A stretch of DNA of 17,062 nucleotides, taken from positions 1 through 17,062 of the forward strand of contig CAYTMD010000082.1 in the NCBI GenBank assembly GCA_964438685.1. The letters are read 5' to 3'. The DNA is from Bog-366 sp964438685. Its GTDB lineage: Bacteria > Acidobacteriota > Terriglobia > UBA7540. The position numbers and the translations under genes were made by a program. This document shows, piece by piece, positions 7,938-13,392 of this stretch; position 1 is the first letter of the stretch, and every line of letters starts with the position of its first letter. The notes beneath the pieces were generated by a model. It had not been told where the DNA came from. It saw only the letters and a list, made by a program, of their open reading frames with translations, and did not search any database.

Positions 7938-8762
7938 ATGAATTATCCTGAGGCTGTTCGTGAATTCGCGCGGTATGTGGCGCTCCCGGTGGAGCAGATC
8001 CGCCTGGACGTGGCGGCCCTGCTACTGGCTCGTACCGAGTACCCGGCGCTCGACCTCGCCGCACAACTGAAGCGCCTGGACACATTGGCGGCTCGCGCGG
8101 AGTGCGACCCGGGCCTGTCACCCCAAGTCAACATCGCCAGCCTGAATCAACTCCTCTATGACGAGGAAAAGTTCGCCGGCAACGATGAAGATTACGATGA
8201 CCCTCGCAACAGCTACTTGAACGATGTTTTGGATCGCAAGGTAGGCATTCCCATTACCCTGTCGCTCGTTTACCAGGAGGTCGCGCGCCGATGCGGCCTG
8301 CCCGTTGTGGGTGTGGGATTCCCCGGCCATTTCCTCGCGAAGTACATCACCGCGTCAGGTGAGATCCTGTTGGACCCTTACCACCGCGGCGTTACTGTGA
8401 GCGTTCAGGAGTGCGAAGAGAAGCTGAAAGCCCAATTCGGGGAGGAGGCGGAGTTCCGGCCGACTTATCTTCAGGAGTCGTCAACCAAGCAGATCCTGAC
8501 CCGCATGTTGAACAACCTGAAGGGTGCGTTCTTCCGCCGCAAGGACTTCGCCAGGGTTCTGATGATGATCGAAATGGCTCTGGCGGTTGATCCTGCCTCG
8601 CGCCAGGAGATCCATGATCGCGCCATGATTTACTTTCTCATCAGGCGCTATGGGGATGCGATGGCCGATCTTCGCTACTATCTCAGCATTTCCCCGCCTG
8701 ACGATCCCCAGATCCGGAGCGTGCGGACCATGATGCACCGGATTCAGGCAATGCATAACTGA
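7938..8762 (+). CDS. SirB1-family transglutaminase-like/TPR protein
   Basis: A 274-residue protein of the SirB1 family. Biochemical activity is not established for the family; members carry a transglutaminase-like domain plus helical TPR-type repeats. Visible family signatures are 'RTEYPALDL' near residue 33, 'DPRNSYLNDVLDRKVGIPITLSLVY' across ~88-111 (given in pieces: DPRNSYL, GIPITLS), 'GVGFPGHFLAKY' near 123-134 and 'LDPYHRGV' near 143. The last ~85 residues are a helical repeat segment ending in 'DLRYYLSISPPDDPQI'. A catalytic Cys-His-Asp triad is not clear. The start is uncertain: ATG 7938 is preferred because a short hairpin (AGCAGG 7886-7891 with CCTGCT 7905-7910) covers the alternative TTG start at 7881. 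No good ribosome-binding site is seen for either. It lies 96 bases after the proline dehydrogenase gene. Confidence 0.85.
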   Translation: MNYPEAVREFARYVALPVEQIRLDVAALLLARTEYPALDLAAQLKRLDTLAARAECDPGLSPQVNIASLNQLLYDEEKFAGNDEDYDDPRNSYLNDVLDRKVGIPITLSLVYQEVARRCGLPVVGVGFPGHFLAKYITASGEILLDPYHRGVTVSVQECEEKLKAQFGEEAEFRPTYLQESSTKQILTRMLNNLKGAFFRRKDFARVLMMIEMALAVDPASRQEIHDRAMIYFLIRRYGDAMADLRYYLSISPPDDPQIRSVRTMMHRIQAMHN

Positions 8763-8788
8763 GAAGCAATCCCTTGAGAAGCAATCCC
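8760..8788. repeat. 15-bp tandem duplication at the SirB1-family stop codon
   Basis: TGAGAAGCAATCCC occurs at 8760-8773 and again at 8775-8788, a 15-bp period. The repeat starts with the stop codon of the preceding gene, so the duplicate leaves a second TGA in the same frame. It looks like a small local slippage duplication. Confidence 0.6.
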
Positions 8789-8898
8789 CCCGACGAACAA
8801 AATCATTTCTCCATACCAGGCCCTTGAAAAGCTCGGCGGGGCGTAACCGCTGCTTGCATTTTGTTGAGGGAGTCACCGCGGAATTTGCACTTTGGAAG

Positions 8899-8926
8899 AA
8901 TGGCGGAGAGGGTGGGATTCGAACCC
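8899..8926 (-). repeat. att repeat: copy of the tRNA-Ser 3' end (left boundary)
   Basis: These 28 bases are identical, in the same orientation, to 11344-11371, the 3' end of the intact tRNA-Ser gene. On the minus strand they encode the T-loop, the 3' half of the T-stem, the 3' acceptor strand, the discriminator G and CCA. No matching 5' acceptor strand (CCTCTCC on the plus strand) occurs within the next 100 bases, so this is a tRNA fragment and not a gene. A displaced tRNA 3' end is the usual mark of the far end of an element integrated by a tyrosine recombinase. Confidence 0.85.
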
Positions 8927-8965
8927 TGGCGCGTTCATGCCTCCCTGCAATTTACAGGTTCCACG

Positions 8966-8997
8966 TTGCCACGCTTGCCATAATTGCCACGCTCGCC
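8966..8997. repeat. Two 14-bp near-identical direct repeats close to the left att
   Basis: TTGCCACGCTTGCC (8966-8979) and TTGCCACGCTCGCC (8984-8997) match at 13 of 14 positions with an 18-bp period, starting 40 bp inside the islet from the left repeat. Such spaced direct repeats can be arm-type binding sites for an integrase or excisionase, but this is only a positional guess. Confidence 0.35.
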
Positions 8998-9178
8998 GTA
9001 CACGGTTGCATGCTATTGCACGCTTGGCAGACCACTATTGGGCAACCGTTCTCCGGGAGTGTGCCAAGTGTCCCGCAGACGTTTCCGAAGCCGACAGCCA
9101 GGAACTTAGCATTACTTGCGGCCCGCGACGAGATCGAGCGAAGGAAGGCCAAAGGCGTCCGCCCAATACAATAACCAG

Positions 9179-10009
9179 CTACGGAAAATTAGCCTGCCGC
9201 AGCGTTCGCCGCACGGCACGGAACACCTCGTCGAACTGTGGCAGCGCCGCCATCTGATATGCCAGGCGACTTGACCACAGCGCTCTGAGACGAGGCTCCT
9301 TGTTACGGATGGCTGCGGCGGTACCTTTAAATGGCTTTCCACGAAATTCCAGTTTCTGCCTTACGGCATCAGGGAGCGTGTCAAGCTTGACGCCCTCATT
9401 CGTGGTGAGATGCCACAAATCGTAAAGGTCGCGGGGTTCATTGCGCGCCCGGTCCGCAAGGGCAATTGTCTTTTCACTGGCGATTTCCGCGAGCGAATAG
9501 ACCCGGATTCTCCTGTTTTCCGGCAAGTCCGTGAATTCCTCATAGCCCCGAAGAATGGTGCGCTCTTCGAGCGGAAAGACCAGGTGTTCACGTAGTGTGA
9601 CGTCCACCTTGACATCATTGCCGGAGGGTAACGGTCCGATATACCGAAGATAGAATGTGTAGCTGTTTGCGTGCGCCTCGCGATCTTCCCGGTCGAACGT
9701 GAAGGCAATACCCGAGGCTTCCCGCACGGCTGCATAAACCGGAACCAGGCGATCTCTCAACTCCTCAAACGGCATGGGTTCGAGCAGAGTGAAATCGAGG
9801 TCCTCCGAAAAACGGTAATCGCTGAAGTAGCACTGCTTCAGTGCGGTTCCGCCCTTGAATGCAAGGACAGCCTTGGTCTCCGATTCCGCGATGCCGGCCA
9901 AAAGCCATGCGAGGCAATAATCTCGTTCGAGCACGTCCTCGCGGAGCCGCCTTTCGCCGTTCCTGGCGAGTCGATTTGACAGACGAGAGATATTGCGTTG
10001 AGGAATCAT
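9179..10009 (-). CDS. abiEii: AbiEii/AbiGii-family nucleotidyltransferase toxin
   Basis: A 276-residue toxin of the type IV AbiE system. Family members are DNA polymerase beta-like nucleotidyltransferases that halt growth, in phage-infected cells among others, when the antitoxin no longer offsets them. The start ATG 10009 gives the family N-terminus M-I-P-Q-R-N-I; a TTG at 10060 in frame would overlap abiEi and is not needed. Visible motifs are FKGGTALKQ with GGT at 53-55, RFSEDLDF with acidic residues D70 and D72, 'VKVDVTLRE' with D136, and 'SEKTIALADRARNEPRDLYDLW' near 178-199 (K180, R193, D194, D197). All four nucleotidyltransferase motifs seem present, so the gene looks functional. The start lies one base after the abiEi stop, so translation is probably coupled. 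It is the distal gene of the two-gene operon. Confidence 0.9.
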   Translation of the reverse strand: MIPQRNISRLSNRLARNGERRLREDVLERDYCLAWLLAGIAESETKAVLAFKGGTALKQCYFSDYRFSEDLDFTLLEPMPFEELRDRLVPVYAAVREASGIAFTFDREDREAHANSYTFYLRYIGPLPSGNDVKVDVTLREHLVFPLEERTILRGYEEFTDLPENRRIRVYSLAEIASEKTIALADRARNEPRDLYDLWHLTTNEGVKLDTLPDAVRQKLEFRGKPFKGTAAAIRNKEPRLRALWSSRLAYQMAALPQFDEVFRAVRRTLRQANFP

Positions 10010-10010
10010 G

Positions 10011-10859
10011 TCAGGTGGCCCGCACGGTATCGAGTTCCTGGGCAGTAATATTGAGTTCAAGCCGCCAGCGCTTCAGATGAGGTCCTTCCTTCGGGAGTGT
10101 GGGGTCCAGGGGGGCGTAGGTCGCAGTAAGAGATGCCCGTAGTCTTGCCAGGTCAGTTTCCGGCGCGATCGCATACAACTCAAGCAGGTAGCCCAGTCGC
10201 CGGGACACGGCCCCTACTTGAAGCCGGAGAGCATAGTCCACCAGTTTCGCGGCGCGCACATCCTTGTGACGCATCCATAGGCCTTTGGCTACTTCCGTCA
10301 CTCCACCACAATACTCCGGCTGGCGGAGTCCGTCGATGATCGTTCGTTCCGGGTCGCTGACGTTGATGGTCTCTTGCTTCGTGGCCCAGTGCTTCACAAC
10401 CCCAAAATACTGCTCGGGTTTAATGAAGACAAATCGGAACTCGGTTCCATGGAGCTTGCGCCTTAGGATTCGCCTGGAGCTTGAGGCGAACACCACAAAC
10501 TGAGGCTGAGTCACCATGCGATGTATTTCCATCGCCGAAGCATGGGAAATAAAACAAGGAGCTTTGCCTGCCAGCCTCACGGCGGTCAGGTACGGATCCC
10601 CCGCGTATTCGGCGCTACTCCCAAGCTCGGGAGGAACGATGACGAACAGCCCCGGCTTCAATCGCGACACGAGGCCCCGGCTGACGGCTTTATGAAGCAG
10701 ACTGCTGGCAAGACTGGCGTTAAGGCCCGTGATTTTCTCAGCGTCTCGAAGCGTGAACGTCGATTGCTGCCGGTCATAGAGCGCAGTCAGAAGGCGGGCG
10801 GTTTGGCGTCCGACCGTCTTCAGTACTGAGTTATGCTTTATGCTATGCAATTTGCCCAT
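10011..10859 (-). CDS. abiEi: AbiEi-family antitoxin and autorepressor
   Basis: A 282-residue antitoxin of the AbiE system. In studied AbiE pairs this protein counters the toxin without stably binding it and represses its own promoter through an N-terminal winged helix. Here residues ~15-75 read as the winged helix ('TGLNASLASSLLHKAVSRGLV' region, then 'LKPGLFVIVPPE'). The middle and C-terminal parts carry the AbiEi core: 'DPYLTAVRLAGKAPCFISHASAM' near 89-111, 'RFVFIKPEQYFG' near 143-154, and 'INVSDPERTIIDGL' near 164-177. The start at ATG 10859 follows within ~15 nt of the predicted transcription start, so the leader is nearly absent and no Shine-Dalgarno is evident. The stop TGA at 10013-10011 precedes the abiEii ATG by a single base. 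Confidence 0.9.
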   Translation of the reverse strand: MGKLHSIKHNSVLKTVGRQTARLLTALYDRQQSTFTLRDAEKITGLNASLASSLLHKAVSRGLVSRLKPGLFVIVPPELGSSAEYAGDPYLTAVRLAGKAPCFISHASAMEIHRMVTQPQFVVFASSSRRILRRKLHGTEFRFVFIKPEQYFGVVKHWATKQETINVSDPERTIIDGLRQPEYCGGVTEVAKGLWMRHKDVRAAKLVDYALRLQVGAVSRRLGYLLELYAIAPETDLARLRASLTATYAPLDPTLPKEGPHLKRWRLELNITAQELDTVRAT

Positions 10860-10864
10860 AGAGC

Positions 10865-10884
10865 CATTTCGTCAACACGAAATG
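10865..10884 (-). promoter_or_regulatory. Probable AbiEi operator: perfect inverted repeat
   Basis: CATTTCGT (10865-10872), spacer CAAC, and ACGAAATG (10877-10884) form a perfect 8-bp inverted repeat. It lies between the abiEi start codon (10859) and the promoter -35 box and overlaps the -10 hexamer. AbiEi antitoxins are known to bind inverted repeats in their own promoter, so this is the natural operator candidate. Confidence 0.65.
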
Positions 10885-10909
10885 TAACAACTGTTATATT
10901 TTATGTCAA
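10881..10909 (-). promoter_or_regulatory. Sigma70-like promoter of the abiE operon
   Basis: On the minus strand a consensus -35 TTGACA (complement of 10904-10909) is followed after exactly 17 bp by TACATT (complement of 10881-10886), which matches TATAAT at 4 of 6. The intervening DNA is AT-rich. Transcription would start near 10874, about 15 nt before the abiEi ATG. Confidence 0.7.
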
Positions 10910-10999
10910 GCAGAATGTCTATGAGGCAATTCATCGCACACAAATACTAATCAGGATGTGAGGTAACCATTTTGGCGGCTTTAAGAGCCTTAGACTTGA

Positions 11000-11328
11000 A
11001 AGCACAAGTTGAGCATCTTCTCCACAAGTGGCGCAACCAGAAACTGGCAGAAGGCGCCCAAAGATATGCTCAAGGAAGAGGGAATTCCCGATGGTCACGC
11101 CCACCGCGGCCGCGACACGCTCCCTTGCAGGAAGGAATACCGATGGAGCGCGTTTCAATGGTACTTGGTTACAGCAGCATCAAGGTGACTGAGAAGCACT
11201 ATTCACCTCAGGTTTAGTCCTGACAGGAACAATTGGAAGCGGACGTAATGCGGGTTTGGGAACGAGCCACGGCACAGACTAAGCTACGCCTCAACTACAC
11301 GGGAAAATCCACCTCGTCAACTCATTGA
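11000..11328 (+). pseudogene. Decayed tyrosine recombinase (integrase) C-terminus
   Basis: The remnant of a site-specific tyrosine recombinase lies next to the right att repeat. From 11000 to about 11120, one frame reads 'NWQKAPKDMLKEEGIPDG' then 'HAHRGRDT', the box containing the catalytic His and Arg. From about 11120 the adjacent frame continues 'LQEGIPMERVSMVLGYSS' then 'IKVTEKHYSPQV', including the nucleophilic Tyr of the H-Y motif. Two stop codons follow (TAG 11215-11217, TGA 11221-11223), after which the same frame resumes with 'QEQLEADVMRVWERA', the usual tail of such integrases. The frameshift also costs about 3-4 residues, and LGYSS replaces the common LGHSS. The N-terminal arm/core-binding part is missing. 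The gene is certainly dead. Confidence 0.82.
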
Positions 11329-11343
11329 TTCAAAACAAGAAGA

Positions 11344-11371
11344 AATGGCGGAGAGGGTGGGATTCGAACCC
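11344..11371 (-). repeat. att repeat within the tRNA-Ser 3' end (right boundary)
   Basis: This 28-bp sequence is identical to 8899-8926. It covers the CCA, discriminator, 3' acceptor strand, T-loop and most of the T-stem of the intact tRNA-Ser gene. The match ends at 11371, where the islet copy diverges, so the crossover lay somewhere inside these bases. Confidence 0.85.
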
Positions 11372-11439
11372 ACGTGCCCGCTTTTGGCAGGCAAGACGCT
11401 TTCGAGGCGCCCCCGTTATGACCGCTTCGGTACCTCTCC
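11346..11439 (-). tRNA. tRNA-Ser (anticodon CGA), CCA encoded
   Basis: On the minus strand the gene folds as a class II tRNA. The acceptor GGAGAGG (complement of 11433-11439) pairs with CCTCTCC (complement of 11350-11356), followed by discriminator G and encoded CCA. The D-stem is CCG/CGG. The anticodon stem GGCGC/GCGTC encloses the loop CTCGAAA, giving anticodon CGA, which reads UCG. The long variable arm TGCCTGC/GCGGGCA (one G-U pair) is diagnostic of Ser/Leu/Tyr tRNAs, and the T-arm is GTGGG-TTCGAAT-CCCAC. The gene lies 60 bases after tadA on the same strand. Its 3' end served as the integration site for the AbiE islet. Confidence 0.95.
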
Positions 11440-11499
11440 GCGAGAAAAAAGAATCATTGAACTATTGGGTCATCGGGCCATTGACTTAATCCCTCAGAC

Positions 11500-12051
11500 T
11501 TACCGCTTGGTGCGATTCACTGTTGACGGGTTCCGCTTCCTCCTTGTTCGGAAGAAATCTTGAATTACTGAAGCACATTCGGCGGCCAGGATCCCTTTCG
11601 CTACCTCGACCCGATGATTCAGCTTACCGTGATTCAGGACCCGTAGCGCTGATCCGCAGGCACCCGCCTTGGGATCGCGGGCCCCGAAAATCAGGCGCCG
11701 CATTCGGGCGTGGACGATGGCTCCGGCGCACATCGCACAAGGTTCAATTGTAACATACAGGTCGCAACCTTCCAGCCGGTAGTTGAGCAACTTTCGCGCG
11801 GCACGCCTCAGCACCATAATCTCCGCGTGCGCAGAAGGGTCGTGCAGATGGATGGGACGATTGTGCGCACGCGCCAGCACCCGTCCTTCATTGACCACGA
11901 CCGCCCCCACCGGGACTTCCCCTTCCATGGCGCCTCGTGCCGCTTCGCGCAACGCCATGCGCATGAACCGCTCATCAATGGGAGGCGACAGGGCCTTCAC
12001 CGCAACCTTGGACATGCGCCTATCGTAGCATGTCCGGATGCCCGTTCTCAT
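11500..12051 (-). CDS. tadA: tRNA-specific adenosine deaminase TadA
   Basis: A cytoplasmic zinc enzyme that deaminates A34 to inosine in tRNA-Arg(ACG), needed to decode CGN codons. The cytidine/deoxycytidylate deaminase signature is complete: DPSAHAEIMVLR with zinc ligand H75 and catalytic E77, and EPCAMCAGA with zinc ligands C105 and C108. 'GEVPVGAVVV' near 44-53 and 'HNRPIHLHDP' near 63-72 are also typical. Length is 183 residues from ATG 12051, which has GGAGGAA very close upstream. The in-frame ATG at 12015 gives a 171-residue form, nearer the family's usual size, with an N-terminus of M-S-K-V-A-V; either could be right. It is divergent from the sugar isomerase-like gene, and the tRNA-Ser gene lies downstream on the same strand. 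Confidence 0.94.
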   Translation of the reverse strand: MRTGIRTCYDRRMSKVAVKALSPPIDERFMRMALREAARGAMEGEVPVGAVVVNEGRVLARAHNRPIHLHDPSAHAEIMVLRRAARKLLNYRLEGCDLYVTIEPCAMCAGAIVHARMRRLIFGARDPKAGACGSALRVLNHGKLNHRVEVAKGILAAECASVIQDFFRTRRKRNPSTVNRTKR

Positions 12052-12124
12052 CTTCCTCCGCGAGGTGTCCCCGCGCCGGCTGAAATGTCATGGCGGAGGG
12101 TTTTATGTTGCACCCTCGCGCTGA

Positions 12125-12137
12125 GTGGTGTAGTAAT
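12125..12137 (+). promoter_or_regulatory. Weak promoter-like box before the TIM-barrel gene
   Basis: GTGGTGTAGTAAT lies 38 bases before the start codon. It resembles the GTGGRGTAGAAT boxes found before the sialidase-like gene and glgB. There is no recognisable -35. Confidence 0.25.
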
Positions 12138-12175
12138 GGCATTCTTACTTTTGGATAAGGAGAGAGATAACGGCA

Positions 12176-13045
12176 ATGATGAACCGAAGAAATTTCATAT
12201 CGAAAAGCGCTCTGGGAATGGCAGCACTGGCAACGACGCAAGTACCGGCAGGGCTCCTTGCCAATCCGTACGGCAAGCCCGTCGGGATCCAGCTCTACAC
12301 TTTGCGCGATGAGCTGCAGAAGGACATGGCAGGTACGCTCAAGAAGGTCGCTGCGATCGGCATCAAGGAAGTGGAGCTCTACGACCTGTATGGAAAGACA
12401 GCGGCGGAATTCGCCAAAATCCTGAAGGATGACGGCCTCACCGCCCCCAGCGGACATTACATGACCCGCCACCTGCACGGGAACTGGGAAAAGGAAATCG
12501 AGAACGCCAGGACCCTGGGCATGAAATTTATGGTGAACGCCATCCTGGATCCGGAAGAACGAAAAAGCTTTGATGATTACAAGCGCTTGGCGGAGCTCTT
12601 CAACAAGGCTGGCGAGCAAACCCAGAAGGCCGGTATCCAATACTGCTACCACAATCACAACTTCGAATTCCAAAAGTATGGCAACACTACGGCCTACGAT
12701 TACCTGCTCAAGGCGCTCGATCCGAAACTCGTGAAATTTGAGATGGATTGCTTCTGGGTGACGCACGCCGGCCAGGATCCGGTGGCCTATTTCAAGAAAT
12801 ACCCCGGGCGCTTCCCGCTTCTCCACATCAAGGACTTGAAGGACCATCCTGCCGCCACGGTTGAAAAGGATGACAAGGTGGGCATGTTCGCGCCTGTGGG
12901 AAAAGGCACCATCGATTGGAAGCGCATCTTCGCCGCCGCGCCCATCGGGGGAATGAAGCACTATTTCATTGAACAGGACTGGTGCGAGCAGCCACCGCTG
13001 GAAGCAGTGAAGATGAGCTACATCTACCTGCATGGCTTGACATAA
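12176..13045 (+). CDS. Tat-exported sugar phosphate isomerase/epimerase-like TIM barrel
   Basis: A 289-residue protein of the AP-endonuclease-2/xylose-isomerase-like TIM-barrel superfamily, probably a metal-dependent sugar isomerase or epimerase; the substrate is unknown. The N-terminus M-M-N-R-R-N-F-I-S-K is a twin-arginine motif, followed by 'SALGMAALATTQVPAG', so export is expected. Metal-site candidates follow the family pattern: E67 in VELYD, H159/H161 in YHNHNFEF, D191 in EMDCFW, H217 in LLHIKD and E266 in FIEQDW. 'GKGTIDWKRI' (243-252) is another family hallmark. The start is supported by AAGGAGAGAG from 12157; ATG 12179 is equally possible and changes one residue. A perfect hairpin lies ~110 bases after the stop. 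Exported members of this family are common in Acidobacteriota, Planctomycetota and Bacteroidota carbohydrate loci. Confidence 0.9.
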   Translation: MMNRRNFISKSALGMAALATTQVPAGLLANPYGKPVGIQLYTLRDELQKDMAGTLKKVAAIGIKEVELYDLYGKTAAEFAKILKDDGLTAPSGHYMTRHLHGNWEKEIENARTLGMKFMVNAILDPEERKSFDDYKRLAELFNKAGEQTQKAGIQYCYHNHNFEFQKYGNTTAYDYLLKALDPKLVKFEMDCFWVTHAGQDPVAYFKKYPGRFPLLHIKDLKDHPAATVEKDDKVGMFAPVGKGTIDWKRIFAAAPIGGMKHYFIEQDWCEQPPLEAVKMSYIYLHGLT

Positions 13046-13153
13046 GGCGCACCGGGTTTCTCATCGCACCCGCGAACGCTGATCTACCATGGCGCTGAGC
13101 CCTCACCCTTAGTGCCAGGGTGCATCAACAGGCGAAGTTATCCATGGTCCTCG

Positions 13154-13180
13154 GAAGGGCGGGTCTGAATCCCGCCCTTC
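13154..13180 (+). terminator. Terminator-like hairpin after the TIM-barrel gene
   Basis: A perfect 10-bp stem, GAAGGGCGGG (13154-13163) and CCCGCCCTTC (13171-13180), has a 7-nt loop and is followed only by TAT, not a T-run. It sits between two co-directional genes, each with its own apparent promoter, so termination here is plausible. Confidence 0.5.
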
Positions 13181-13251
13181 TATCCCCGCTAAATCAGTCC
13201 GGAATTACCCCGCGCCGGCGTCCTTGATTCCACGCTGTGCCGTTTCCTCAC

Positions 13252-13265
13252 GTGGAGTAGAATAG
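13252..13265 (+). promoter_or_regulatory. Promoter-like box before the sialidase-like gene
   Basis: GTGGAGTAGAATAG contains a good -10 hexamer TAGAAT (13258-13263). The same 14-mer with one change recurs just before glgB. No -35 is recognisable. The start codon is 130 bases downstream. Confidence 0.35.
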
Positions 13266-13392
13266 GACCGATTGCAACCCGACTTTAGCTTCTGGATGAA
13301 ACCACTGCCTCAGTGGCGCGGGCAGGCACGGTTTCGCCGCCACGGCACGACTGTTAACGCTTGCCCAATTCAAAAGTGTAGGGAGGAGAAAC

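Larger units (their letters stand above)
8763..9178. other. Gene-free stretch spanning the left end of the islet
   Basis: Positions 8763-8898 are chromosomal spacer with no gene seen. The tRNA-Ser-derived attachment repeat sits at 8899-8926, and 8927-9178 is the left arm of the islet, downstream of the toxin gene. Open frames here (for example 8824-9174 and 8892-9257) read antisense through the tRNA fragment, giving the well-known spurious 'GGIRTLA'-type peptides. I recognise no protein in them. Confidence 0.6.
8899..11371. mobile_element. Small integrated islet carrying an AbiE toxin-antitoxin operon
   Basis: The islet is bounded by 28-bp direct repeats of the tRNA-Ser 3' end, 2,445 bp apart. 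The intact tRNA lies at the right end with its 3' end facing the islet, the correct geometry for integration into a tRNA 3' end. Contents from left to right are ~250 bp without a gene, abiEii and abiEi on the minus strand, their promoter, and a decayed tyrosine recombinase reading towards the right repeat. Before insertion the chromosome would have read SirB1-family gene, tRNA-Ser, tadA. With no working integrase the islet cannot move by itself. Excision by a related integrase acting in trans remains possible because the repeats are exact. Confidence 0.75.
13046..13392. other. Gene-free stretch between the TIM-barrel and sialidase-like genes
   Basis: No gene is seen. The stretch contains a spaced inverted repeat ACCATGG (13086-13092) with CCATGGT (13142-13148), the terminator-like hairpin at 13154-13180, and a promoter-like box near 13252-13265. 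That leaves a leader of about 120 bases before the sialidase-like gene. Confidence 0.6.

Noticed and set aside
8760..8788. Possible start of a CRISPR or longer tandem array
   Set aside because: Only two 14-bp units with a 1-bp gap; no further copies or spacers anywhere in the window.
8892..8990. A second tRNA-Ser gene at the left repeat
   Set aside because: Only the 3' end is present; there is no 5' acceptor strand, anticodon arm or variable arm in the following bases.
10972..11217. 81-residue hypothetical protein
   Set aside because: Only its last ~30 residues are meaningful and belong to the frameshifted tyrosine recombinase; the first part is out of frame with the homologous sequence.
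11345..11563. 72-codon frame beginning with M-A-E-R-V-G-F-E-P-T
   Set aside because: This is the classic false protein obtained by translating the antisense strand of a tRNA-Ser gene.
12020..13033. 337-codon minus-strand open frame
   Set aside because: It is the antisense shadow of the TIM-barrel gene and overlaps the tadA start; no recognisable motifs.
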